A stretch of 64,000 nt of DNA from Effrenium voratum. Its lineage: Eukaryota; Sar; Dinophyceae; Suessiales; Symbiodiniaceae. Location of the stretch: contig CAUJNA010002946.1 in NCBI GenBank assembly GCA_963377175.1, positions 424,328 through 488,327 of the forward strand, in the 5' to 3' direction. The position numbers were made by a program, and so were the translations under genes. Below the pieces are notes generated by a model. It made no database searches. It had not been told where the DNA came from and worked only from the letters and a program-made list of their open reading frames with translations. Numbering within the stretch: position 1 is the first letter of the stretch; each line of letters begins with the position of its first letter. Shown in pieces: positions 1 to 10,974 of this stretch.

Positions 1-90
1 CGGGTCAAAAATTGGTTCCCAACATGGAGTCGTGGCAAATGGACACATGGACTAAAACCTGCGGTCCCGTGGTGGTGTAACTTTGACCCA
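1..90 (+). repeat. Short TIR element, copy 1 (possibly cut by the window edge)
   Basis: The copy begins with GGGTCAAA at 2-9 and ends with TTTGACCCA at 82-90, which are inverted copies of each other. It shares internal blocks (GGCAAATGGA, ACTAAAACCTGCGGTCC) with 63166-63265, and in reverse orientation the AAAACCTGCGGTC block with 55464-55531. No coding capacity. The left end may extend before base 1. Confidence 0.75.
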
Positions 91-556
91 TATCCAAGTT
101 ATTCTGGGCACTCCGTGTGGCGGCCAGGCAGAAGGCAGCTTCTACATCAAGGACCAGCTCAGTCCATGAAGACCTCTCCATTCAAATTTTGTCAACTTGG
201 AATGTGCTCCAAACAAATGAGGTCACGAGGCCCTTGGGCGGTCTCAAAAAAGAGCCCCCAATGGTGCTTGTCCTGTCTTTCCTTAGAACTCCTCCAGAAC
301 TTAAAACGGAACTGCACCCATCTTTCAATTTATGTCTTTTTGGTTGAATGCATCTTTATTTGAATGACAATCTTTCAGTTTAGAGTGCTTGCTTTGTTTG
401 AATGTTCCTTTTGCTTGAAATAATGGATTTGGTGGATTCTCCGTTGCTTTTTGTTTTTAAGCAAGTATTGGTTATCTTTTTTCCTTAAATGTTTTTTCTA
501 GGCGGTGGCGCCTCATGATGTCATGTTCTTTGGGATGGAAATGTTGTTGTCGCTAG
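91..556. other. Non-coding stretch, probable intron
   Basis: AT-richer sequence than the following exon, with T-runs near 360-500. I see no protein-like frame. It is taken as the intron preceding the terminal exon at 557, ending in CGCTAG. Confidence 0.4.
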
Positions 557-739
557 GACCACGTGGCCGCGATGAAGATCCAGCGGGTGCTTCGAGACCG
601 CCGCCCTGCCCTCGAAGCCAAGACCCGGCCAAATCCGGGGGAAACGACCGGCGAAAACGGGGCGGTGTTCCCCCCGAAGCCGGGTGTTCAGGCTCTCGAA
701 AGCAAAGCTCAAGGCAAACTGCGAGGGAAACCATCTTGA
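557..739 (+). CDS. Terminal exon of an unidentified upstream gene (partial)
   Basis: A GC-rich block starts after the acceptor CGCTAG with the usual AG|G border. It reads 60 codons in phase 0 from GAC CAC GTG GCC to a TGA at 737-739. The peptide is basic and proline-rich: it begins DHVAAMKIQRVLRDRRPALE and ends AQGKLRGKPS. No domain is recognised. The other frames in this block are less protein-like. The gene's remaining exons lie before the window. It could be a C-terminal tail of any cytosolic or nuclear protein; I assign no function. Confidence 0.5.
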   Translation, partial: DHVAAMKIQRVLRDRRPALEAKTRPNPGETTGENGAVFPPKPGVQALESKAQGKLRGKPS

Positions 740-2686
740 ACGCCGTTTTCCCCTTTCCCAATTTACTTCCGACAAACGGACCCTCACAACTAGCTCACAA
801 AGCAAAAAGCAGTATGGCTAGCAACAAAAGCGATGCCCATTTTTTCGCCGTGGTCACCAGGCAAGTGAAACCAGCCGTTGCTTTACTCCGTTTGCCCAAT
901 GGTTTGGGGAATCCGCCGATGTCCCCTAGCCCCCTTGACGTGTCAAGCCGGGGGGGTTGGAAGTTGGACAAGACCTTGATCAAGAAAATACAAACAGTCT
1001 TGTATGCAAGAGGTTTGAACCGACCTTTGAAGGTGTTTGAACGGTCCAACAAACAGGGTCTCAGGGCCAACTTACATACCCCAAATGGACATACCACACC
1101 TATAGGCTATAGGCCTATATAGGAGTTATATAGGGACGCCTTTTGATGTGTACCCTGTATAACTTATGTATAACCACTAGGTTTGGGATATTTCCATTGA
1201 ACAACACTAAGTTCAAGCCGCTGGGCAAGGTGCGTCTCGACTGCCGGCCGAAGTGACCACAGGCCGGGACTCGTCGCTTCCCCAATGACTGGTGAGAGGT
1301 CGTGTTGCGCAGTGTTGAGCGTTCTATACTGAGCTTCCCCAGCAATCATCAAGGACCCATAAAGGCTTCCCTTCGCCCAATGTAAGCTACTGGTTGCAAA
1401 TAGGGTGTGTGTTAAAACCAAGGACTCCTCCAAATGACTGGTTTCTGATTCTGTGTAGTTTCCAGATGACACCATCCTGAATGGTGACTACCTTTCACAT
1501 GTCCCATTCCTGAAGGCCAACAAGCTGCTTCTTTGGACTGGTTCGGTTTCGGCTTGCACTGCCTGGGAGTTGAATGATGTCCAGTTCGCAACATGGGTGC
1601 GCTCTTTTGTGAGGCAGTGCCCTCTGTTCTCTGTTGTCTGGGTTTTCAAGAGAAACCAAAGGCGAAAGAAAATAAACAGCCCCACATGCACAGGGTGCAA
1701 GTCCGCAACGGACAACCAAAGGAAGGCCAGAGGCAGATAGCCGCCCAAGATAGCGGCAACCAGGGGTCCTGATTTCACATCACCTTCGTTTCAGGGCCGT
1801 GATAGTCATGTCCTTCCTCTCACGCACTTTCGTGCCAGGGCGGAAGGTTGCTTTCCAAGACAGCATCAGCTGACCGGCCTGCGTTTCCAAGTTTCACTCT
1901 CGAAGTCCAATTGGGATGCATGATTCTGTCAAATTTAAAGTTGCTCCTCGAAACCCAAAAAATGACTTAGCTTTGAACACCATGTGAGGGTCAGCAAACT
2001 TGTCCCAAGGGCCTGGAGAGCAACCACCGAACAGGGGTAACATGATCTTACTTGGACGAAGGCTGATGGATGCCTATTCTGCTGGACAAGTCGTTGTTCG
2101 TTGACGGTGGACATAATTGCCCCACATTCTCAGAGCCTGCGGTTCTTTGGTTTCAAACAAGCTTCGGTCAGACCATCCCCAGTTGGCAAGAGTTGCCCGT
2201 TTGGGACTTTTAGGAGCTCCAACATCCGAAAACTGACAACTTGTTCTTGGAAAATGACTGGCTGCCAGGATGAACAAATGGTCCAGACATGGAGTGTCAT
2301 TTCGCCACACAACAACAAAAAAACAGGAGTATCTTGTATATATATATATACAATAATATATATATATAGATATTATACCTATATATATATATGATCAAGC
2401 AGCTGTCAGGCAACTACTTGCGCGCATAGCTCTGGGCGCTAAATGAAAAAAGATGTGTACTTCCTCAAAGGAAACCATGAAGATGGATTCCTTTTTGGCA
2501 AGATCGCTTGAGGCGGATTGGCAAAGTTAGGTTTTTGTTCAGCAAATCCAAGTAAAAAGGCAAGTCCAGCAACCGCTATGATCTGTTCGAAGAATGGTTG
2601 GGCAGGGCCCATGGCTTCAACCAGATCACAGCTCACAGGGTCCTTCACTGAGGGGTTACTTATTTTTGTTCAGTGAATTGAGAGTG
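740..2686. other. Intergenic or intronic DNA without a clear exon
   Basis: Holds a CCTATAGG-rich patch at 1098-1124 and an AT microsatellite at 2337-2392. A moderately GC-rich block at 1200-1320 is open in one frame but shows no recognisable protein. No gene is called here. Confidence 0.4.
2337..2392. repeat. TA-rich microsatellite
   Basis: Broken runs of TA dinucleotide, interrupted by CAATAA, GATATTATACC and similar; 56 bases. Confidence 0.8.
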
Positions 2687-2870
2687 AAGACGTGCACCAG
2701 GCTTTTCAGGCAGACGCCGCTGCCTGCTTGCCTGCTCAATTCGAAAAGGGAGGCAGGCGCAAAGCGGCTCTGGACTGACGGCACAGAGCGGTCAAAGCGC
2801 AATGTCGGCGCACCTACAGGCAGTTCAACCTAGAGGCGCAGCCACGGAAGTATTTGGGCAACAGTGGCAA
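2687..2870 (+). CDS. GC-rich coding island, frame unresolved; possible first exon of the rhodopsin-like gene
   Basis: This block is distinctly more GC-rich than its surroundings. Two readings compete. One frame gives EDVHQAFQADAAACLPAQ and stops at 2778, which would be a terminal exon of an upstream gene. The other contains an ATG at 2802 (MSAHLQAVQPRGAATE) that can splice out at CAG|GCAGTT or GAA|GTATTT in phase 0, matching the phase-0 start of the rhodopsin exon at 4663. I cannot choose between them, and no transmembrane helix is encoded here. Confidence 0.3.
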
Positions 2871-3053
2871 TGTGGGTTGGATGTTTGTATACGACGTTTG
2901 AACGCTCTTACGTGCGTGTACAGATGGTGCTCGAAAGGGGGACATCTCCGGGTACGAACATCTTGCGAAGGAGTGAAGAACTGCACACTATCCCAGGGTT
3001 TTTGTGTTCTTTATCAAGGGCTTCACTCAAATGTTACATTGTCTTTGGCTTCC

Positions 3054-3071
3054 GCGTAGCCTAGGCTACGC
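3054..3071. repeat. Perfect 18-bp palindrome
   Basis: GCGTAGCCTAGGCTACGC equals its own reverse complement. Function unknown. Confidence 0.9.
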
Positions 3072-3764
3072 TGAGTCTGGAAGCACTGGTGTCGTCCGAG
3101 CGTTTCACTGGGGCAAAGGGACCATTGGATTGCGGCCGCGTGTGAAAAGTGTGCGTCCTGAGGAACACAACTGCCTGAATGAATGTCTTGAATGGGAAGA
3201 CAACACTGCCTGATTTTGCACAAGAATTCCGAGCCCCGGGCAGAGGATCTGCAATCGATTTCAGTACATTGTTACGCGAGTTTTGAGCGCTTCATCGGGG
3301 AATTCAGAGGTGAGTCGCCACAAGCTAGCTCATATTTGTCCGAGTCAAAAGCGGTGGGCAAAGGTTTGGGTAGGTGGGCCGAAATGTGCCTGACCTTGGT
3401 GACACACATCGTCCACAGCCGCCTATTCATTGCTTATTGTTTTGTCGAGTGGCTTCAGGATCAAGGAGATTCACAAAGAAGGGGCTCCTTCCACCCCCAA
3501 CAGCTGCTCTTTCCCACGTCAAAAATCCCAAGTGCTGTCCAACAAAGCTGTTGTTCGGGGGGGGGGTGCTGGTTGCGTTGGAAGCCACTTTCCCCGACCA
3601 TGTATGTGTCGAGCAAAAATTGAAACGAGACATTTGCAGTGAAAGAGCGCCTTTTCGGCCAACGGAAAGACATTTGTGCTTTTTATCGGCCATCTCGGAA
3701 AGATGCACACCTGGAAGATTCAGCTATGTCGGCATGTATTGATATTTGATAGAAGGATACGATG

Positions 3765-3809
3765 GCGAGAGAGAGAGGGAGAGGGAGAGGGAGAGGGAGA
3801 GAGAGAGAA
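3765..3809. repeat. GA/GAGAGG microsatellite
   Basis: Purine run built from GAGAGG and GA units; the complementary strand codes only for a Ser/Leu repeat and is not a gene. Confidence 0.85.
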
Positions 3810-4099
3810 AGCATGTACATATCCATATACCACATACACACAAGGTTGGTTTACGTTTCAGTGTGTCGGACACGGCATGGTTTGCCGGAAAATACTTGTA
3901 TGTCAAATGTGTCCTGAAGGCTCCAGGGTGTAGCCGTTTCCAAGAATGAGGTCACCTATGGCAACGCTCAAAGGCATGGGCGGCGTACTGGCCCTGTGTC
4001 TCATATTCACCTTGGGGGTGCACCTCGGTCTGATGAGATATAATTGATCGAGAGCCAGGGGAGCCACTGCAACCAATGGGGGCTTTGGGGGACTAGGGG

Positions 4100-4117
4100 C
4101 CATGGACTAGTCCATGG
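4100..4117. repeat. Perfect 18-bp palindrome
   Basis: CCATGGACTAGTCCATGG, self-complementary, in the putative intron before the first rhodopsin exon. Confidence 0.9.
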
Positions 4118-4662
4118 GCCATCTCATGGCCCCTGCAGATGGTGATTACTTCTTGCTGGGAGCTGAATGGCCCATATTTGCATAGTGGATTGCCCACAAG
4201 TCACGATTGGCAATTGTTTGATGTTCAGACCGTCTATGTAGTCGCAAGCTTACTGGGTCTAAGATTCTGTGGCAAGTAAGGTACTGGTGGCTGGCCATCC
4301 CGTGCAGTGCAGACCCGGCCACTCGGCAAAGTTTGCCATTTCGCAACGCAGCGCAACTCCTGTTGCGGCCCTTTGCTTTTCGGGTGTCCGAGATATGTTG
4401 CGTTTTAGAAACTGTTTCGGGATACTTTTGGAGTCGGCTCTTGGGGGATGCTTGCCAAAAGTTGGTCTCGACTCGACCATTTTTGGCATCCAGTTCGGTG
4501 TCAGTGGAATTATTCGGACTGACTCTTTGGGGGACACCCAAGAGAAGAACCGAACTCCCATTTACTTCCCCTGCTCAATTGTGGGCTGTGCCGACTCTGT
4601 TTTTGGTGTGGGGGGGGGTTGCAGGAATCCCATCTGGTTTGGAGTGGACTGTTCGATCCGAG

Positions 4663-4845
4663 GCCTGCGCTGTGAGCGTCGCTGCATACCCTCAAAGGTA
4701 CCACGCCTTTGTGGCCGTGGGTCTGGGGGTGGTTTTGCTGCGAGAGTCCTTTCTGCTGCTGATCTCCTGCGCAGAGAAGGCGGCGAATGCGGAGAAGGCG
4801 CCCCGGCAACTCCAGGACATGGCGGCCAGGGACCTTCTCGCGCAG
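4663..4845 (+). CDS. Rhodopsin-like gene, exon with helix B and B-C loop
   Basis: Begins after TCCGAG and ends before a GC donor (GCGGGG), phase 0 at both ends. It encodes 61 residues. RYHAFVAVGLGVVLLRESFL starts a strongly hydrophobic segment that fits helix B; a charged amphipathic stretch ending ARDLLAQ follows and would form the B-C loop. The start could lie further upstream because the frame is open there. Confidence 0.55.
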
Positions 4846-6228
4846 GCGGGGCAAGGGGGCGGGGACCTGGTTGGAGACAGATTTACGTTTTTGGAGTTGG
4901 ATGACAGGCACCTTGGCAGTTTTGGGGAATTGGGTTGGTTTTCAAGGGTTGTTTGTGTCTCTTAGGTGTTGACGTGAGGAATTCATCTATGAAATGATTT
5001 GAACTGTCATGAGGAACATCCTTGGGCATGTTTGGTGGATAGCAATCCCCTTTGATGTTTTGCCAAGGGTTCCCAGTTGAGCTTCATGCCCACATTGGTG
5101 ATACCATTGTCCGTCCAAGAAGCCAGCTAGAGATCATTCCACGACACACTTACACGACATTTATCGTAATGTCTTGTAAGCCATTTTCCTGCAGAAGTTT
5201 TCCCGGCTGATGAATTCTGTTTTTGAAATCATTGAGGGCATTGTTTCGCCACGAAGGTCGAGCGAGGCTCCCGGCCCACGCCCGTTCGGCAGTTGGTTTT
5301 CCTTTTGAAATCATAGCCCCGGCAGAGGTGGGCTTTTGTCGGGGAGCTTAGCACAGAAAGGTTGCCTGGCTTTTGACGATTTGCCCTGGAAAAAGGATTG
5401 GACCACCCTCATGCCGGCTGCTACGTTGATTATGTTCAACCGAAAGGTACCCCCCCGAATCAGAAGCCTGAATGGGGGTAGTGAACGTATCCTTTTATTC
5501 CTAGCTGCCTGAGGGAAAACAGGGCTGACTGGGCGGAATGAAGCGCAGCCACATGGTCATCACGGAAAAGTTTGGTTAATTCTGGTACAGGCTCCAGAAA
5601 CACAAATGGGAATGCATCAAAACAAAGCCCCTAGCCCCAAAAAACTAGAAGGGTCTCCCTTGTCATTTCCCTTTAAACCAAGCTGAAAGGCGTTCCCTTG
5701 AACACACGCACTCCCAATTTCCAATTGGTCAGCGGCACCCTGTTTCTCCATTTTTGTGACGTGCCTTAACTAAAATTGGTCACCCACAAAGTGTTCCCAT
5801 TGGCAGCAGACTTTAATGGGGAACTGCACAAGTGAGTGGTGGACGTGAATCCACAGCGAATTCTGTCCACAATTTCGGGTCCCTACACTCTGGTCCATTA
5901 ACATGGAATCCGCCAGGGCGTCCCTTTTACAGGAAAACAGCCCAAACCACCCCGAAACGTCAGATTCCATGTTAGTGGATGGGAGGAACATTCAATCTTG
6001 CAATTTTTGTGTCATGTTAGTAGGAAAATACAAGCTGCCCATTTTTTATCAGTCACACGACGTGGACCACTCCCACCTCGCCCAGGGCCTCCTCTCTCTA
6101 CTCTTGCTCTCCCTGTCGACGGCGGAGACCTACTTGGCATGGACCTCCGTGCCCTGGGCACCGCGGCTTTGAAGATCCATCAGTTTTGCTCCTCCCCTCC
6201 CCCGGAACGGGCCAAAATCAGTTGTTGC

Positions 6229-6505
6229 TATGTGCGTGTGTGTGTGTGTGTGTGTGGGTGGGTGGGTGGGTGGGTGGGTGGGTGGGTGGGTGGGTGGGTG
6301 GGTGGGTGGGTGGGTGGGTGGGTGGGTGGGTGTGGGTGTGTGTGGGTGTGTGTGTGTAGGTGTGTGTGGGTGTGTGGTGTGTGTGTGGGTGTGTGTGTGT
6401 GTAGGTGTGTGTGGGTGTGTGGTGTGTGTGTGTGTGTGGGTGGGTGTGGGTGTGGGTTTGGGTTTGGGTTTGGGTATGGGTTTGGATGTGGGTGTGTGTT
6501 TTGGT
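6229..6505. repeat. GT, GGGT and GGGTTT microsatellite tract
   Basis: A GT run passes into about 19 GGGT units, then mixed GTGTGG units, then GGGTTT units at about 6448-6485. The G-rich strand is the + strand, so G-quadruplex formation is possible. The predicted VGGW-rich proteins are translation of the repeat. Confidence 0.9.
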
Positions 6506-7725
6506 GTTGTAGCGAATAATTATTTGTATGTCATGTATTGTATTGATGGTACTTGTTTGTTGCAGCCCTACACGTATTCTCAGATAGTCTTTGCAGCATC
6601 AAATCAGTTGTTTGTTGTGGTTCAGTAATATTTGACCACAATCCTTACATTAAAGCTCTGCCACAGAAAACCACCGATTCGACTTTTGGGCAAGACTGCA
6701 ATATTTGACTCAGGGTAAACAATGCGTTGTGAGCGTATATTTTGTGTTTGTCGGACCAGTCAGTCACGTGTTATGCTGCCCCTGCTATGGCGGAGGCCCG
6801 AGCAATTTGCCCAGCAGTTGCATAACTGAGCCATTCAGTTCCAGGGGGTCGAATATGCTGGAAACAAATAGGTATCATGACCCTTTGGCGTTCGACACCT
6901 TGATCCAAAAACAGGCCCTGGCATCTGCTTTGTCGACATTTGTCGACCCAGTTGGATCCGTTTCGGGCTCATGTTCAGATGTTCAAAGGGATCCCTGGTT
7001 TTGAATAAGACAGCCGCAAACACCTTCTCCATCCCACACTTTTCACGGAGATCGCTTTTTTCGGCCCTTAACATATTAGGCAAACTCAAACTGCCACTCA
7101 GTCCAGTTACGAGGGGCGTTGTGGTTGCCTGTTGGGTTCATGTTTCACAAATCGGCCCCGGCAGAAGCCAGAAACGGTTACGTGGCTTGTACGCAACCTT
7201 TGTGTGGTTCGATTGATATCCTCCAGCTTGTACCGGCGTGTTTGCTCAAATGTTGGGTTGCTCCCCCCAACCGCTATCAGCCCTTAGGGTTTGTTGACCA
7301 AGCGACGGGTCAACCAACTTGTTTGCTTCTGTTCCATCATACCTGGAAATTCCAACGTGTACAATATGTCTTGTAGTTTGTTAACTTGACCTAAAATTAC
7401 CTTTCTTCTGAAAACGCCCCTAAATTGAGCACTTTGCGGGCATCAGAGCACTTGGGGTTTGAAGACAGTGACCATGCGCCATTTTGCAGCCCTTTGGGCC
7501 CTGCGTGGGACTCATCCCTTTTTCAGGGCGGGATTTGCGTGATGCATCAGGCCATCAAGGGATCAAGGCATCAAGCTATCATATTGCGGCGTATGGCCAT
7601 ACAAGTCGTAGAGAGAAGCATGACATTTCCCAGCGCCAAGATGCGCAAAATCTACGCAAATTCGTGAGGACCCTTGCTACAACTGCTTGAGACCGGTTTC
7701 GATGCCTTTTGCCGCGCCAACTTTT

Positions 7726-7790
7726 GCCCGCACAACGCCCGCAAAAACCCGCACAACGCCCGCAAAACCCCGCACACGCCCGCAAATCCC
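7726..7790. repeat. Short tandem repeat, CGCACAACGCCCGCAAAA unit
   Basis: Roughly three degenerate copies of a unit of about 20 bases, built from GCACAACGCCC and GCAAAA(C), inside an intron. Confidence 0.7.
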
Positions 7791-8517
7791 AAAATCTCCT
7801 TTTTGGGGTATATCCAAAGTTTTCCAAATCAGCCTATGGCGCGGCCAATTCAACTAGTGGTTGGCTACTTCAACAAATCAGCCTTGGGCGACGCCGAGGC
7901 CTCGCCCAAGCTTGGAACACAATGCACAAGTGCATTGGCCAGTACCGAGTTCAGTGAGAACCGGGTGGGCTGCAGATTGATAAGGATGTTCAGCAGGATG
8001 CGCGCATCAGCAGGTGTCAGTGCAAAGGCGCGTGCGGGGAAGGTCGCGAGGGGCAACACGAACATGGCACGACTAGATTTCCTGAAGCTCGCCTAGATTT
8101 TCCCAAAACGACAAGGAATCCATCAGAACGCCTCAACTTCGAAAACGACAAGGAATAAGTACGCAAAGGAATGTCCAGGTAGTTTTTATTCCTCTGATTA
8201 GTTTTGTTTTGCACCAGTTTACCTGGGACTACGCCCGCAGAAGATGATCAAGCTCTTTTGCGAAATGTTAGACTTATTCCCAACAGCTGAAAGCTATGGG
8301 GTCTCTGTCCGGATAGGCTGCGGAGTGTTTCTCAGCGGCTCCAGCTAGGGTTCGAAAGAGTTCCGGGGCTTCCTGTTCGGTGTGTATAACTTACAAGCCT
8401 CATGCGGATTGGCCCGTAGCTGTTGGGGAACAAATAAAAGCCTAGGTATCCCCAACATCCCCGGAACGCCTGGAACCCTCCAGAACCCATCCCCCAAAGC
8501 TGCTCCCAACCGCTGAG

Positions 8518-8644
8518 GTGCACAGCACCAGCTTGGGTGGCGTGGTCTACTCGGTGCGATACTTGGAGTGGCTGGTGAACGTGCCTCTGCTGATGCTCCT
8601 CACCTGCTGCGGAGCCTTGGGGCGCCCCATCTCGGACGCCACAG
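8518..8644 (+). CDS. Rhodopsin-like gene, helix C exon
   Basis: Starts after CGCTGAG in phase 0 and ends ACAG|GCGGGA. The peptide includes VVYSVRYLEWLVNVPLL, the helix C signature of microbial rhodopsins. Arg82, Trp86 and Pro91 equivalents are present, the counterion position 85 is Glu rather than Asp, and the donor position 96 is Leu. The exon ends at GALGRPISDATG, so the codon for the final Gly is split. Confidence 0.8.
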
Positions 8645-8847
8645 GCGGGAGCTTTTTCGGGGAGCTTTGGGGAGGGTTTGCGGGAGAGGTTTGGGGCTTT
8701 CCCTTTGGCCATGTCTTCGGGCCAAGAACAAAAGGACGCCGCAACAGAAAGTGGTCAACCGTACACTTCTTTTGTTTGTGTTTGAGGTTCATTTTCTTGC
8801 CCTGCACAACTTCACACTCCTTGGGCATTTTCTTTGGACAAGTCGAG

Positions 8848-8968
8848 GCCCAATCCTGGCGACCAACGCCTACATCCTGATCAGTTGGGCCGCCCTTTTC
8901 CTGGAGACCGCGGCCCTAAGGTGGCTGCTCATCGCAGGGACCTTCGCGGCCTATGGCTGGGCTTCCAG
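8848..8968 (+). CDS. Rhodopsin-like gene, helix D-E exon
   Basis: The acceptor GTCGAG|GCCCAATCC completes the split codon of the previous exon (T-G-P-I-L-A-T-N). The encoded segment NAYILISWAALFLETAALRW and the following LLIAGTFAAYGWAS fit helices D and E, including the Arg/Trp pair that opens helix E. A GA donor (AG|GAGTGT) leaves two bases that join the next exon in frame. Confidence 0.75.
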
Positions 8969-9008
8969 GAGTGTGGCCAACGGCGAACCTTGCATGGGCA
9001 TGTGTCAA

Positions 9009-9075
9009 AATAGGCGGACCCCCAAAGGCCCAAAGTGGTGGTTTCCTGTTGGTTTCCCTTCATATCTACCCAAAG
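9009..9075 (+). repeat. Dispersed GGTTTCCT..TGGTTTCCC motif, copy 1
   Basis: A run reading CAAAATAGGCGGACCCCCAA, then GTGGTGGTTTCCTGTTGG and TTTCCC. Related, diverged copies occur near 23675-23730, 24470-24510, 51885-51930, 53020-53060 and 63690-63750, in both orientations. Confidence 0.5.
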
Positions 9076-9139
9076 GGTACCTTCAAAACAACGACCACGC
9101 ACATGTTCGAAGACGCGGCCCTTGCTAGTGTCACGCCAG

Positions 9140-9248
9140 GACAATGCTCCAGTGGGTGTCCTCCTTTATGGAAGATGGCATCGACACCCCGTGCAGACGT
9201 ACCCGCGCAGCATCTGTGGTTCCTCGGCCAAGCCCGGCGGCTTCGCAG
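9140..9248 (+). CDS. Rhodopsin-like gene, E-F loop exon
   Basis: Starts after ACGCCAG; G+ACA ATG completes AGG ACA ATG with the preceding exon. It reads TMLQWVSSFMEDGIDTPCRR and then TRAASVVPRPSPAASQ, the end of helix E and a basic, Ser/Pro-rich cytoplasmic loop. It ends at CAG|GTGTTC in phase 0; an alternative donor at 9263 (CG|GTGAGC) would add five residues and break phase. Confidence 0.6.
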
Positions 9249-9725
9249 GTGTTCAGTCTTCGGTGAGCTGAGCGCGTTGATGTGACCCTTGAGGCCAGAG
9301 ATGGTTTGTTATTTGTGTCGGTGATGAAAGCATCATCCGCCGGCCGTTTTAAGATGAGTTGCCTTTTGTTGAAGTGATGAGGGACCACACAAACCTGGAA
9401 GCCTGTTTGCTCCTTGCCAGCTTGAGGTATCGGTAGACAAGGTCACAGTTGGACCTTGAGTGCCCACGTTTTTGACGCTGCGAGGGATAGGCTCTCAAAG
9501 ATCAGAGCAGCATTAGCCTTTCTCACTAGGTACTACGTGACACATATTGCTTGGATTGCTTTCTGTAAAGGAAAGCAGAAGAGGATGTTTGTTTTCCCGA
9601 CCGCCATCTGGTTGACAGGTCAGTTTGCATCCAAACCAGTCAGTGGCATGGTTCCGAAAGCTTGAGCATCGGGCCAAGCGTGAAACGCCCTTGCCAATGG
9701 AGTCTTGAAGCTGGGGGATGATCCA

Positions 9726-9756
9726 TGCCACATGCGCCACATGCGCCACATGCGCC
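9726..9756. repeat. CACATGCGC tandem repeat (9 bp, about 3 copies)
   Basis: Three near-perfect copies of CACATGCGC inside the E-F intron. Confidence 0.85.
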
Positions 9757-10079
9757 CTCTGGCTTGGGAAGGCAAACCCGGAATTTTCAGCCAGCGAAGC
9801 GTGTTTCGGGGTTGAAACAGGTGATCCTTCGACCTCAGCATTTTGGTTATCCGGAAAAGTGAGCTTCAACCCCAGCCCCCACAAGGAAGCCATAATTAAC
9901 TTTCAATTGTGTGACATGGCAACCCTGTTCTGGCAAGTCCAGGTCCGCACTGACCGCGGACATTGCTTGCGCTTTGGATCGGATCCCCCGAATTGTCAAA
10001 CTCCGTTCCTTTTTGAACAGAACACCATTGACAGAATGATGCAGGGTTGTGAATGTGCAGCAAGTTGGTGCTCCTGACT

Positions 10080-10127
10080 TTCGGATTCTTGATTCAGTGT
10101 GAATTCGGATTCTTGATTCAGTGTGAA
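10080..10127. repeat. 24-bp perfect tandem duplication
   Basis: Two identical adjacent copies of a 24-base unit that begins TTCGGATTCTTG and ends AGTGTGAA; recent slippage or duplication in an intron. Confidence 0.95.
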
Positions 10128-10323
10128 TATATTGTTGCGCCAGGGGGAACCTGCACGGTGGATGGGTTTCGCTTTGGTGTCGCTTCACAACCCTCCAAAC
10201 AAAATGATAGCCACCCAAAGGTGCCTCCCACATATCCAGGGGACGTTCTTTTCAAAGACAAGCCGTTTCCCCACTGAAATAATGGTCCGTGGAAAGTATG
10301 GCGGAGTTGCAGCAGCGAACCAG

Positions 10324-10412
10324 GTTCTTCTCATCGTGGTCTTTGGCATTTATGGCGTCATCTACCTGGCCGGGGTGTCAGGCATCATCGACTTTGCTAC
10401 CGAACACCTGGG
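10324..10412 (+). CDS. Rhodopsin-like gene, helix F exon
   Basis: Starts after AACCAG in phase 0 and ends CTGGG|GTATCT. The peptide VLLIVVFGIYGVIYLAGVSG fits helix F. The conserved Tyr185 equivalent remains, but the usual Trp182, Pro186 and Trp189 positions are Phe, Gly and Tyr. These pocket changes are unusual for a pigment that isomerises retinal in the standard way. Confidence 0.75.
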
Positions 10413-10895
10413 GTATCTGAGCGGCATTGGCTTCTGAAATGTGCCAGGGTTGGCCTCTACTTTGGTCCCTAGCAAATTCACCTGGCCCCTTGGTTCCATG
10501 CGTCATGGTTTGAAGAGGTGACCGTTTGGGCAAGGGACTAAACTTTTTTGGAGTAGTTTTTTCTAGAATTTTGACTGGTTGCCCAAAGCGAGTGAGAGAC
10601 CCCTTGTGGGAACCCAGGATGTCCTTTTAGCATCCACACGCGGAGTGCCAGAGCGGTGCGAATGGGCATGACTCAAACCTGTGGTTGGTTTCCTTCGGGC
10701 TTCTATAGAAAACAAGCGTCCAAAGGGTCAGGGTGCCCTCAACAAAAAGGCAATCCCACAGACCAGGGTGCCTTCTGCTCAGTGCAGCGTTTGAAGCAGC
10801 CCGCAGACCTTCCGGATTTCATAAACATCACCCCCAAGAACCAAGGGATGCGTAGCAACTGGCTGCTTCGCTAATTATGCAAGCCAATCGCCTAG

Positions 10896-10974
10896 GTACA
10901 CCTTCATGGGGTTCACCTGCAAGGTGACCTTGAGCATCCTCTTTGCGTCCATCCGGGCCTACCAAAACCACCAG
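10896..10974 (+). CDS. Rhodopsin-like gene, helix G exon with Schiff-base lysine
   Basis: Acceptor CCTAG; the first base completes Gly with the previous exon and gives GYTFMGFTCKVTLSILFASI. The Lys sits where microbial rhodopsins carry the retinal-linked lysine (K-V follows, as in bacteriorhodopsin). The residue four positions before it is Gly instead of the usual Asp. The exon ends CACCAG|GCAACT, phase 0. Confidence 0.75.

Larger units (their letters stand above)
2871..4662. other. Probable intron of the rhodopsin-like gene
   Basis: Contains an 18-bp perfect palindrome (3054-3071), a GA-rich microsatellite (3765-3809), an 18-bp perfect palindrome (4100-4117) and a G-run just before 4620. 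The frame of the next exon stays open upstream for about 330 bases (from 4333), so a first helix could lie here; I cannot confirm it. Confidence 0.35.
4846..8517. other. Large intron of the rhodopsin-like gene
   Basis: About 3.7 kb from a GC donor to CGCTGAG. It holds the GT/GGGT microsatellite (6229-6505) and a CGCACAACGCC-type short repeat (7726-7790). No convincing exon was found, though helix-free small exons could be missed. Confidence 0.5.

Noticed and set aside
505..1122. 205-codon ATG frame
   Set aside because: Crosses a GC-rich exon in the wrong frame; the frame from 557 is more protein-like, follows a splice acceptor and ends in a stop.
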